Part shown: piece by piece, positions 34,285 to 44,676 of the stretch
Layout of the letters: each line of letters opens with the position of its first letter
How positions within the stretch are numbered: the first letter of the stretch is position 1
Notes under the pieces: model-generated
What the model was told of the DNA's origin: nothing
Databases searched by the model: none
The model's input: the letters and a program-made list of their open reading frames with translations, nothing else
Assembly: GCA_011037195.1 (NCBI GenBank)
Contig: JAAEAF010000242.1
Location: forward strand, 124,001-188,000
Length of the DNA stretch: 64,000 nucleotides
Direction: 5' to 3'
Source: Triatoma infestans
Taxonomy: Eukaryota; Arthropoda; Insecta; Hemiptera; Reduviidae
Program-made: the position numbers and the translations under genes

Positions 34285-34442
34285 GTGTTAATTATTATTA
34301 AAAAACAATTTAAAAAAAAAAGTTATATTTTTTTTGGTTTATTGTTTTTTACCCTGAATCGGTCGTGAAGCCAATTAATTCTTGTTTTCATATTATAACT
34401 AACGGCCAACAAAAAAATCTCCTGATAATCATCTTGAAAATA

Positions 34443-35182
34443 GATGAACACGAACCTTGATTGTTTATTGCAAAAATTACAACGATTATATAATATGCCG
34501 AGAAGGAATGAAAAAATTAGTTCTGTTTTTGAAAACATTTTTTTTATCAATAAGTCTTATTAATAATTTTCAGTATGGTAATTATTAAAATACTTCATAT
34601 TTTAAAGCGCTTATAATAATCTTTAAAAATAAAATCTCTGCTTACACTTTTAATAAAAAATATATACATATTTGTAAAAACTTACTCCTATTGTATTATA
34701 ATGATATCACAAGCATTTTGTCTTTATCATTATAATTCTTATTAATTGTATATTTACATTTTTACAATTCATAATCTTTACAACAATGGCAAAGAGATGT
34801 AAAACTTACCAAAATAAAATAAATACTAAATTACATTTTTTTTAAAGGTTAATGTAACCCTGAAAATAATGAGACATTCTATAAAGAACTTTCAATTATT
34901 ATTAATTATAATCAACTTAAAAAGCAATTAAACAAAACAGTTGCTCATATATACATTGATAGTTGTATTCAAACAAATAATGAAGCAAATAAACTGGCAC
35001 ATTGTTTATTTGGAAAATTGTTTTGATCTATAGTTAATAAAATTTCTTTAATTTAACTATTTTTTGCTCTAAGTAAATATAGGGAGTAAAATAGCAGAAA
35101 TATTATCTTTGAGGAATTTACTGCCTTTCATCTGTCTTCGGTAATCCATTGCCATTTTAAATATTCCATACTAATATTTTTT
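34443..35182. other. Intergenic, 3' of the lipase pseudogene
   Basis: AT-rich, with no gene seen. Confidence 0.4.
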
Positions 35183-35320
35183 TTAAATAGCAAGAACATC
35201 TTTATATACAAGTTGCACCATATCTTTAGCACATAAATAGTCCTTATGGTTAAATGTTGACAATGGAATTCTATGAGACATGACTATATTTCGAATTTGA
35301 TCTCTTAATTTGTTTACATC
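35183..35320 (-). pseudogene. Lipase pseudogene last exon
   Basis: Acceptor TTTTCAG, then DVNKLRDQIRNIVMSHRIPL and FNHKDYLCAKDMVQLVYKDV, TAA at 35185-35183. The His in FNHKD matches the catalytic His. Confidence 0.85.
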
Positions 35321-35399
35321 CTGAAAAAAAAATTTGGTTATTATGCTAAAATATATCTCTGTAAGAATAAAGGAAATATACCATAATGAATTTTCTTAC

Positions 35400-35542
35400 C
35401 TCTAGATCAGCGAGCCAGTCATTAGAAGAATAAAACAAAGCACATGGTGCAACTATTTGTGATCAATTATATTGTGGAGATATTTTTGACTTGTAACGTT
35501 TCATATTACCAGTAGAGCCATGATCATAATAACGGAAATCGC
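35400..35542 (-). pseudogene. Lipase pseudogene exon with catalytic Asp
   Basis: Acceptor TGTTTTAG, then GDFRYYDHGSTGNMKRYKSK, a TGA in place of the usual Asp-Leu region, then SQIVAPCALFYSSNDWLADL and a consensus GTAAG donor. Confidence 0.85.
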
Positions 35543-36241
35543 CTAAAACAACTTCAATAATAAAAATTGCGATTCTGAATGCAACATCATAGGCCATATA
35601 AACTACATCCAGTGACATTTCGTCCTATTTCTTGAGCATGGAGTTTCCAAATAAATAGTAAATTAAATGAATCTTAGTTAAAGTATTCACATTTCAATTA
35701 CTTTTGAACTCTTCAATAAAATCTGAGTTAAAATATAGATTAAAAACTACATAGCTTGATATATTATTGTATGTATCCCATTTGAGCTCTCGCTTGAAAA
35801 TTATGTCTTTTGATTTATTTATTAGATCCTTTTTTTTTCTTTAATAACTATTTATCTTTGACGTGAGAGAATATAATTTTTAATTTTAATTAAATCTTTT
35901 AAAATTTGAAAAAGAGAAATTTATTAGTAAAAATGCACATGGAATCAAAGAATTTTCCCAAGGGGTGACGTGCGAATTTACTCATATTTACCAGCCTTTT
36001 AACATCTTTAGTAAATCCATAGTCCACAATCTGATTAAACGTATACTTTGTTAAGGATATTGATTGGTGTTTGGTATTGGAGAGAGAATATTAATGTTCT
36101 TAAGTACTAATTATTGGTTTATTCCTTAAATTTACATATAATTAAGGGCAAGTTGGACAACTTGGAGACAAGTAATTACATTAATACATTTTAATTTTCA
36201 TTTGAAACACTAACGCCTAGTTTTTTCCAAAAGAATAATTT

Positions 36242-36336
36242 CCGAAGGAAAAGGATTGTGAGATTCGGTATTTTTTGAAAAGACCGAATCTCACAATCCT
36301 TTTCCTTCATACAAGAACGGTCGAGAAGAATCTTCC
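36242..36336 (+). mobile_element. Minimal foldback element, family B
   Basis: 95 bp: an inverted pair AAGGAAAAGGATTGTGAGAT / ATCTCACAATCCTTTTCCTT with a short centre, then the family-B tail (AACGGTCGAGAAGAATCTTC) on the right. A 10-bp duplication AGAATAATTT flanks it (36232-36241, 36337-36346). It is the element at 5214-5775 with the middle of both arms gone, hammerheads included. Confidence 0.8.
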
Positions 36337-36499
36337 AGAATAATTTGCATTGAGGTTCCGTTTAGGTGCTTGGAAAAATTCGTTAACGACTCTGAGATCT
36401 GCCTTTTAAATAGATTCGCCATTAAAGATGATTCGCATTGAGGCATTCTTTTTGTAATCATCTAAACAAATTTTTTTCCCAGGGTAGCTCCCGAGCTTG

Positions 36500-36745
36500 C
36501 GCTCATACCTCCTCAAATATAAACAAATAGAAAAAAAACCTTTTGAACAACTCTCACAAAGGGCCAAGGCTTGGGCAATGCGATCTCTATTGGGGAAAGC
36601 GTGTGTAAGCCGCCTTAGTTACCAAGGTTACACTATTAGATGTTGATCCACACTTTGCCTCATGATAACACTGTGTTCGGAATCGAACCTGAACTCTCTC
36701 ATCAAAGGCGAAAGCGCTAACCATTAGACCAAGCGTGAAGGCAGT
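36500..36745 (-). mobile_element. tRNA-derived SINE, third family, minus strand
   Basis: Minus-strand head TTGGTCTAATGGTTAGCGCT and GTTCAGGTTCGATTCCGAAC are a clear A and B box, close to tRNA-Glu/Asp. A body follows with no acceptor-stem pairing, ending near a short A-run about 36520. Confidence 0.65.
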
Positions 36746-37276
36746 CAAATATATATAAATTTTACAAGTGGTACATAGCCTTAGGGTTCGGGGTAGCTAT
36801 ATGGGCCCAGGGAAGCTTTGGATAGCGTAGGGTTTTGCCCTCCCCTTCTTTGAATAATAATAATAATAATAGCCTTAGGGTACTGTAACGTAATCCAATG
36901 TCAAAATTGAATTTGTTATCTAACATGCAATCTGCTATATACATTAGATAATTTTATTTTATGTTTTAAAAAACTGCTAAACCGTTTTGAACTTAAATCT
37001 AGTCTAAAATCCTACATCTAAGCCACCATAATTTGAAGAGTTTAAAACTTAGAAACTAAGAAAATTTAAGCTTATATTGCATGTGCCTTCTAGGTGATAT
37101 TGGCCCCGTTCACATACTCTTTAATAAGTATTATATAATATTATTCACTTCTTAACCTATACATAATACGACATAGTTGTTTGAATTACTGGAATCGCTG
37201 GACGGAGGCCCCCCCCCCCACTTTTAGATTTAGAAATTTATTTACTGCCAGAATATACCAAATGCCAATTTGCTAA

Positions 37277-38775
37277 AGCCTTCTGCATTGATGATTTCAA
37301 TACGTCTTTGTAAGGAACTTTAATGTTCAGAATTTCCCCTTACTAACCTGTAAGATTTCAAGGAGAAGCCTAAGGCTCCCGAGAAGTATACTGAAATGAT
37401 ATATTATTATTCGCACACTCCTAGCCACCGTACCTAGCGCATAGCGCCAAAACCGGTGCCTATGGTCACTTGGCCTTATCTACGAAGTAGATAAGTTACC
37501 GTCCCTGCCACGGGGAGGCGGACCTCTACTTATCCGTCTAGTCCTTCTTATAGTCACTACTTCTTGAGGAAACTCCACAAAGTTCGAAATTCATTGCATT
37601 TTTTATCAGTTCTTTACATTCTCCCGGCAAGTTCTCCCCCCTACTTATCAGCTTGAATTCCATTTGGATTCTAGCCTCGTCGAGGAGAGGACACCGGAAG
37701 AGAACGTGATGCACTGTGTCCCCTTGACCGCATTCACAATCTGGGGAATCTTTCAATCCCAAGTCGAAGAGCTTAGAATTGAACTCCCCTTAACCCGTGA
37801 AATATTGTGTAACGGTCTGGGATAGCCGCAGCCATCGCATCGACAGTCTGTGATGCAGATTCGGAAAGAACTCATAAGTGGTTCTTCCTGTCACTCCCTC
37901 ATCCCAGCGTCTTTGCCACTTCCCTATCTCATACTCTAGGATCGTTTTTTTTACGAGAGCAGGAGGCATCTGACTAGACAACTCCCGACCATCAAGGACG
38001 ATCGTGCCCCTTTTTTGGTGCTTATATCTTAGGGCCCTCATCTCTGCTTGGAGATCGAGCGGCAACACTCCAGCGGCCAACGGTAAGAAGACCGTGGATG
38101 ATGTCGCATAGGTTCTAGTCACCGAGCATAAAATAGCTCTTTGCATTCTTAGTAGAATGCCGCTGTACGACTGCATGTCCAGCTTGTCAGCCCAACAGGC
38201 AGCTGCGTACGTTGCGACATTCTCTATCACGCCCTTGTAGATGGTCAGAGCCACACCAGTCTTCAGCCCCCACTCTGGTATAAGTTGATCCCTTGGTATA
38301 AGTTGAGACATCTTGCGGCAACTCGCTGAATATGGGGCTTAAAAGAAAGCTTCCAATCCAGGAGCACGCCCAGATACTCAAACTGGGTTACGTGGGCTAT
38401 TCTTTGTTCGTCCACCCAGATCCAAGGTGGGCGACTGGGATGAAGCTTGCCTTTCATGAGCATCACTTTTGATTTCTCAAACGAAATCTGCAGCTTTTCC
38501 CCTTGACACCATCTTTTTATTTGGGACACAGCCGTGCTAGCCCTCTCCTCTATCTCTCTACGAGAATCTCCATGGACAACTATTGCTAGGTCGTCAGCGT
38601 ATGCAACCGAATCATAGTAATCCAATTTATCAGTTTGTTTGTATATATAGCCTTCTGCATTGATGATTTCAATACGTCTTTGTAAGGAACTTTAATGTTC
38701 AGAATTTCCCCTTACTAACCTGTAAGATTTCAAGGAGAAGCCTAAGGCTCCTGAGAAGTATACTGAAATGATATA
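37277..38775 (-). mobile_element. R1/LOA-like LINE with 127-bp flanking direct repeats
   Basis: The insert 37404-38648 is a 5'-truncated LINE on the minus strand. It begins just before the catalytic box (VAYADDLAIVVHG), then WCQGEKLQISFEKSKVML, EYLGVLLDWKLSFKPHI, a long helical region and the finger CECGQGDTVHHVLFRCP. It is flanked by direct repeats 37277-37403 and 38649-38775, 127 bp each with one mismatch seen. The coding part is richer in GC than its surroundings and has few lesions: a short tandem duplication near 38280-38310 shifts the frame, and there is a stop near 37790. Confidence 0.85.
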
Positions 38776-39254
38776 ACAGCCTCATTTGACCTACGAGGAT
38801 CCTCCATAAGAATGTATGGTAGGTAGATTTCCATTTTTGGAAGACAGAGGCCTCAGTAATGGCCAGCTCGCCAACTGTGGAAGTTTGTGGTAAAGAGCAC
38901 TCTGTATTGCCAATCTATGTGCCTATACATTATCTGAATATATATATGCACCCTAGAACAACTTTTGTAGGCAATAGCTCTAGAGATTCTAGTATCAATT
39001 CTTAACGTAAGACATTATGTCTTTGATGCTATTTGAGTAACCTTAACAAACGCAAAACGAAGGAGATTTCAATGGAGTATTATGAGTTAACTCAATATAT
39101 TTATTAAGAACAGGTTACTTTGCTTCCGGGTGCCTAAGGTTCTTATTGGAAATATTCTGGATAGAAACGTCTATATAAAGATTTCTTTAAATCGAGAAGA
39201 TTAAGATGAAAAATCTAACGGAAAACTAGAAATAAGTAAGTAAATATGATTTAC
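38776..39254. other. Lipase pseudogene intron, no other feature
   Basis: Nothing recognised. Confidence 0.4.
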
Positions 39255-39456
39255 CTATCATCATGTTCTGTCCATAATGTACCAAACCGGAGATGGATGT
39301 TCCTACTGGTATGGTCCAAATATTGTAGGTAACATAGCTGTGCAAAATATTGAATACTGGTCATTCATTCAATGGGTATACAATTTAATGTTTGCATGCC
39401 AGAGCGTATTTTATATAATACAGTGGAAATATCTATTTTAACAGGTTATGATATTT
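39255..39456 (-). pseudogene. Lipase pseudogene exon, three stops
   Basis: The in-phase frame ends IPVGTSISGLVHYGQNMM, a good family match. Upstream it reads KYALACKH with stops nearby. The splice sites at both ends are still present. Confidence 0.7.
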
Positions 39457-39485
39457 CTAAAGAAAACAATGTCTAGTAAACTTAC

Positions 39486-39617
39486 AGGTGGAACATCGCC
39501 TTGCTTACTCTTCTGAAGTTTTACTAAGTCGCCCTCAATATTATACCGTTTATGGAATAGTATGTTAAAAAATGGCATAAGGAGGGCAGCATAAGATCGC
39601 AGTTCTCTCCGAATCAC
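39486..39617 (-). pseudogene. Lipase pseudogene exon, lid region, open
   Basis: 44 codons in phase 0 between an ATTTTAG acceptor and a GTAAGT donor: VIRRELRSYAALLMPFFNIL and following. The family match is weak here, as lid regions vary. Placed by phase and order. Confidence 0.6.
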
Positions 39618-40423
39618 CTAAAATTAGTTTTGCTGTGAAGGAATGTTTCAAATAACAGTGAGAAGCCTATACTTGCACGAAGATTCTAAAATGATCGCGA
39701 AAAAATAAAATGATTCAAATACTCGCACTTCTGTTTAATCTATTTTCTTCAAATTCGGAATTTGAGAACACATTCATCAGGGGAACACATTTAATCACAA
39801 CACTTCTATAGAAAAACTTACGATAATTTCTTCCTAAAATTATAGTCCAGCTGTTCCGTATTTTGTAATTTTGGATGGTTCGGATCCAGGTCTGGGACTT
39901 TTAGTCTAAACTCGGGACTTTGGGATACTATATTGAACTAACAAGTAGTACAGTCGCATATCGGCTGTTAGATTTCGACAAAACATTCGTGTCTGATCCT
40001 TTGGTAAATACTAATCGGAATGTCCATATCCAGTATGTTTAAACTTCCCAGATTTCTAGTTTTGGGGTTATGTTGTTCAATTACAAACTATTTTAAAATT
40101 ACTTTTATAATTTTAGGCAAATAATATTAAAAATAGTATTTTTAGGCAAATAATATTTCTTACCTTGTTCAATCGTAACCTGACATTAAAAATAGAGCAT
40201 TTGAACAGATGATAGAGGAGGTAGCTTGTATTTCATAGATCATACGACTCAGCCTAGATACAAGACCATTATGTGGTACAAATAAATCCCATTGTCCTTA
40301 ATATTAGCTGCAATTACAAGTAAATTTTGTTGATAACAATAAGAAATTTATAGTTACATAAAATATTAAATTTAAAATATTTAGTTTATATTTATTTTAT
40401 GAACTAAAATGCTTAATACAAAC
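39618..40423. other. Lipase pseudogene intron with dispersed-repeat fragment
   Basis: 39700-39960 resembles parts of the noncoding repeat at 42480-43020 and 43240-44020 (TTCTTCAAATTCGGAATT type). No gene. Confidence 0.45.
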
Positions 40424-40661
40424 CGCTGATAGGCCATATAAAATTCTGAAGACTGTACTCTTCGTATGAGACATATAAACTACTGGAGATAATGAAATGA
40501 GCAATCGTAATTTTTGATTATATCCAGTTCGGACCGATAATAGTGCAAACATCATTGTGGTACCCATTGAGTGACCAATATAATAAAGGTTTTTTTATGA
40601 AGTCTTTTTAAGTATATAGTCTATTTCTGCAGCTACATCATAAACTCCCATTTCATGCCAA
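40424..40661 (-). pseudogene. Lipase pseudogene exon with GHSMG nucleophile
   Basis: Acceptor TTGCAG, then WHEMGVYDVAAEIDYILKKTS, a TAA stop at the place of a usual Gln, then NLYYIGHSMGTTMMFALLSV and SPVVYMSHTKS. The donor GT follows GCG. Confidence 0.85.
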
Positions 40662-41194
40662 CTGCAATGTATAATATATTTAATGACACCATGGATAGTC
40701 ATAAAGGATATAAACAATAAAATGATTAAAGGTCAGAATGGGTCTCTGGTGTAATGCACTATACAGCATTCTATTGTTATTGTTCACAATTCTGATGGAC
40801 ATGTATTCTTGATGGCTGGAATTTTTACATTATCATTTATTTTAGTTTATCGTATACAAGATAATGAAACCGTATATTATACTGAACGGAAAGTGTAAAG
40901 GAAACCAAATGTTGAGGTCTCATGAGAAAAATTTAACAATCCAGTCCTTAAATTGATACTTCCCGAGTCTGATTATATATAAACTGTGTATGTTTATAAG
41001 AGTAAAAAGTATAATCTACAGTTTCCTATATATAGTAATACGTAATGTAAAGGGCAACTAAACAATAGTGAATATTCCTTATTTGCAGAAAATTTGTAAT
41101 TTACAATTTTATTACAACTGCAGTAAGTGTGTGAGTATTTCACAACAGCTTTCTTCTCATCACTTCTGACATTTCACATTATTAAATTACAAAC

Positions 41195-41323
41195 CTGAAC
41201 TCCCAATATTGAGGATTTCTAATGGATAATTCTTTATGTCCTTTGGAGTATTTAGTTCCTCTGGCATGACCCAACCGAACATCATATCCTCTGTCAGCTA
41301 GTACAAATCCCAAAAGGTAAATA
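41195..41323 (-). pseudogene. Lipase pseudogene exon (first one found)
   Basis: YLLGFVLADRGYDVRLGHAR, then GTKYSKGHKELSIRNPQYWEF, ending two bases into a Ser codon that the next exon completes. Open throughout. Confidence 0.85.
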
Positions 41324-41361
41324 CTAATTATTTTCATGCCATTTTACATAAAAAATTATCG

Positions 41362-42440
41362 ATGTTTTTGGTAGAGATGCCGAAAATAATGTTTTAGTTT
41401 AATGAGAATTTTATGTATTGGGGTATATCGTTATAAAGATGGTAAGGAGCTAATTTTTGGAATGCATAAATCTGCGGCCTTAATGATTAATTTATTAAAA
41501 TCCGAAGTGGCTTTTTCCAGTGAAGCAGTATCAGGCATTTGCCTGCAAAGGTCCTATGTTATTGTTTATACATTGTTTATATTTCGGCCAGTCTGCTTTA
41601 GTATAATTGTATTTACGTGAATGTAGGAGAGAGATGTAGGCAGTGTTATGGAGAGTAAGTATGACTGGGTTATGATCAGAACTCAGAAGAGGAGCACTAA
41701 TAGGTGAGGAATAATTTTGGAAATTTTTAATTAAAATAAAATCAATGGTACTAGGATGTCTCTATCTAGGGAGATAGTATGTAGGAGTGTCTGGGGTAAC
41801 GATAGCAAAGTTTAGTTGCAACGACAAGTCTAGAAGAATTTCACCAGCGGCATTATTTGTATGACAATTCCAGGCGTGATGATTAGCATTAAAATCACCC
41901 AACATAATAATACAACTATGGACTGATAATAAATTTACAATTTCATTAGAGCAGATTCTTTTTTGAGGCGATCTATAACAAGATATTATAGTAACAGATC
42001 TATTATAAATTTTAGCCCCTACGTTGCTAAAATACAGTTTGTTTCAGATATACAACATATATCGATGAACCTTACGGCTAATGTATTATTTAATTCTAGA
42101 ACTTTTTTATGGACTGAATTAGCATTCCATTGTAGAATTCTACATATTATTGTTATTTTTAGACATAGTTCTTTTCTATGTAATTTCTATGTGATGGGCT
42201 CCAGTTTGACGAAGTACATATGTCCCAAGATCATAAACAAAGTTCATTAGCAGGAGAAAGAAGTATTGAATTAAATCGACGTGAAGGAATTAATTTGTTG
42301 ACATTTCTGAGGATCAAATTAATCGTAAGTAATCGTCTTATTTTTCTCGGCTTTAGTTCTATCATGTTGAAGCCTGCAAGTGGTGGAAGCTGTTCTAGGG
42401 ACGTAGCTGGAAGCAAGATGGTGTTATCTTCAGCGTAAGT
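41362..42440 (-). mobile_element. Jockey-like LINE, endonuclease piece, minus strand
   Basis: Minus strand: NVGAKIYNRSVTIISCYRSP, LGDFNANHHAWNCHTNNAAG, FAIVTPDTPTYY, LSSDHNPVILT. It is closely related to 103-960 and less decayed. It stops abruptly at 41362 in the linker before the RT, next to the lipase exon at 41323. 42231-42416 has an open frame that may belong to the region before the endonuclease. Confidence 0.8.
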
Positions 42441-42479
42441 ACAGAGTATGAGTTTTAAGAAAGTTGGTAAAAAATAAAA

Positions 42480-43037
42480 AATTTAATTCTGGTTTCTCCT
42501 GCTGAAGAATTTTTGCTTTCACTTATTCCTAGAAGGAGGAAGTATTTCAATCGTGTCAATTGTCGAAATTGAGTTTTACCGAATACATGTTTAGGTCCCC
42601 TGAATAAGATAATATAATGTGTTTAGCGAATGTTCTCTATGTGTGTTTTAACAGAATATCTGGAAACGAAAAGTCGACAAGAAGGTTAAAGGGCAAAATC
42701 GATCAACCTAAAGAAGAACTTTACTAAATTTTTTTCGTTTTCCGTGATTTTCTTGAAAATAGCTCCAAAGATTTTCATTAAACTTCGTATACTGTCTCCA
42801 CACATAAATGCCTATCACTTTTATTTGAAAAATTTTCTCAGAAAAATTGATTTTTCGGGGATTTTGGTAGCAGTAGCTTTATGCTTTCCTCCAAATTACG
42901 ACTTCAGTTTAATATATAATTTCACCAGCTAGACAGCATTAACACACATTAGAAGTATGGATTGAATTCCAAATTTAATGAAAATCGGTTAACCGAAAGT
43001 GCGATTTTACAGATAAGGTTTAAAACTATTTCCTTTA
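42480..43037 (+). repeat. Dispersed noncoding repeat, copy 1
   Basis: Shares AAGTATTTCAATCGTGTCAA-type sequence, GGTCCCC and ACGAAAA blocks with 47600-48230. No open frame of note. Ends with AATCGGTTAACCG. Confidence 0.55.
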
Positions 43038-43225
43038 TCAGAGTTTATAAACATTAGTGTGTAAACTAACTTTGCTCTATGCGAGTCTGTGTTGTCACAC
43101 TGTCTGAAAAACGCATCCTGAAGATGGGCGAACGCCCGAAACCGGTCGATGACCACAAAATGAAGCAGGCTACCACGGAAAATGTCTCTGATACTTTCCA
43201 GCTCTGCGGAACCAACCACCACAAC
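43038..43225 (+). mobile_element. Short hammerhead-bearing element, 188 bp
   Basis: Flanked by an exact 14-bp duplication AACTATTTCCTTTA (43024-43037, 43226-43239). No inverted arms. It contains one hammerhead (43114-43151) and ends ACCAACCACCACAACA. Its match inside LINE 3 (21844-22015) shares both ends. Retroposition is inferred from the long duplication. Confidence 0.83.
43114..43151 (+). ncRNA. Hammerhead ribozyme motif, intact core (best in window)
   Basis: Stem I CATC/GATG (43114-43117, 43148-43151). Core CTGAAGA (43118-43124), one extra T, stem II GGGC/GCCC closed by GAAC, GAAA (43138-43141), palindromic CCGG stem III (43142-43145), TC, predicted cut after 43147. The self-complementary stem III is what a dimeric hammerhead would use. 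Confidence 0.82.
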
Positions 43226-43239
43226 AACTATTTCCTTTA

Positions 43240-44529
43240 ACTTGGTATGCTTAGCTTCACAGATAAAAACGTATTACTTTTATTTGAAAATTTACCCCTA
43301 AATAAATATTAGGGAGCCTTGTTGTCCGTTTGAAAGTATTTACCATTTAATATCACCTGGCTTTGATATTGAAATTGGTAAACGGGCATTTTGTATTGAA
43401 TATAGGCTTTACTCAGTTATAATGAATAAATCACCACTGATAAAATTTAACATATTTCTTTCATAAAAAACCTCTAGTATGAAAGACTCACACAACTTTT
43501 TCTTACTCTAATTAATACAATTTAATCAAGAATTTTTCTTTAAAATTGCAACAATGTAAGGGGGGCTGGCCATAAAAATGGTGGTGGGGATATTAATTTT
43601 ATACCTGAGCGACCTTATCTGGAGCGCTCTATATCCAAATCAACACAAAGCTTGTGCAAAGATTTATACCTATTAACTGATAGACCCCTAATATGCCTAT
43701 AAAATCAATTTTTTCAAAATATATATCAAATAAAAGTGTTAAGTTTCTACCAATGCAGCCAAAATTCCAAGTTTAAAGTGAATCGTTGTAAGCGTTTTTT
43801 GGGATTCGCTTTTCCGGTTAACCGATTTTCTTCAAATTTGGAATTCTATCAACACTTCTAATTTGAATTAACATTGTGTAAGTAGTAAACCATATATTAT
43901 ATTGAACTGGTAGTTTAGAAGAAAGCAGAAAGCTACTGTTGTCCTAGAACCCCATAAAATTATTTTTCCCATGACAATGTTTCAAGTAAAAGTGATAGGA
44001 AGTTAAAAAGACATTGCAAATCCTAACGCTCTTCCTAGAGCCAGCTTTGTATCCTGTGATATAAACATTTATAATGGTTTTTTTACGATTTAGCCTGACT
44101 TCAAGAGTTACATTTAAACCAAAAAGAATTTAATCATTTCATTCGATATTTCCATTTTTATCAAATTAAAATTATATAAGTTTTACTTCAGTTTCTCTTT
44201 TAATTTCACCGCAAGAAATTTAAAAAAACAATCATTTATTATATCAGTGTTTAATATAAGTAAGTTTCTATTGGTATAATCACTGTATGAAGAGGAATCA
44301 CTTTATTTAATTATGCATTTAAAGTTGTGTGAATTTTTTGTTCACACATTATGAGGCTAGAAAGAAATTATGCTAAATTCGATTGAATTTAATGATCATG
44401 TGGTTTATTTTATTGCGAATGTTTGTATGTACCATTCTCAAAATGTTTGTCACACTATCTACAAATATTCTCTATATTACATTGCATTCATAATATTAAA
44501 AAATGACAGTTTCAGAAAATATACATTTG
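43240..44529. other. Intergenic, dispersed-repeat pieces
   Basis: 43300-44020 holds fragments of the repeat of 42480-43037, some inverted (GGTTAACCGATTTTCTTCAA). 44020-44529 shows nothing. Confidence 0.4.
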
Positions 44530-44676
44530 GTTGGGATCCTGGCTCAGAAGTAGCGCGCGCTGCTGGCTACGCGGTGGTCCCGGATTGGAATTCTTCATGT
44601 TGCAATGAGAGAGCATAATAGATCTTTCTGGTCGCAGTGCAATAATGCCCTATAACAATCTAATCTAATCTAAGCA
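44530..44676 (+). mobile_element. SINE with internal deletion (block A2 start)
   Basis: Same head and AATCT tail as 3930-4171, but about 115 bp of the body are missing, joined at a shared TGC. Left edge of the paralogous block. Confidence 0.7.

Larger units (their letters stand above)
33899..34429 (+). mobile_element. Hammerhead foldback element, family A, near-perfect palindrome
   Basis: Arms 33899-34137 and 34152-34390 (239 bp each) are almost identical inverted copies around a 14-nt centre. A 39-bp tail follows (34391-34429, containing TAACGGCCAACA). A 13-bp duplication CATCTTGAAAATA flanks it (33886-33898, 34430-34442). Both arms carry a hammerhead with an intact core. The arms' identity suggests youth or recent copying. 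No open frame of note, so it would need proteins in trans. Confidence 0.87.
35183..41323 (-). pseudogene. Acid lipase-like gene (lysosomal/gastric lipase family), decayed
   Basis: Six exons with matching phases on the minus strand: 41195-41323, 40424-40661, 39486-39617, 39255-39456, 35400-35542, 35183-35320. They cover the family from FVLADRGYDVRLGHARG through WHEMGVYDVAAEIDYIL, the nucleophile elbow YIGHSMGT, YMSHTKS, GLVHYGQNMM, FRYYDHGSTGN, YSSNDWLAD (catalytic Asp) and FNHKDYL (catalytic His) to the stop. Working members hydrolyse cholesteryl esters or triglycerides. Stops: one in exon 40424-40661 (just before YIGHS), three in 39255-39456, one in 35400-35542. The N-terminal exons are not found; a LINE fragment abuts the first exon. 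The large intron 35543-39254 holds a foldback, a SINE and a LINE. Confidence 0.85.

Noticed and set aside
5214..34429. Foldbacks as MITEs or Foldback (FB) DNA transposons
   Set aside because: Target-site duplications of 12-13 bp, a one-sided tail and internal hammerheads fit Penelope-like retroposition better; not excluded until a parent element is found.
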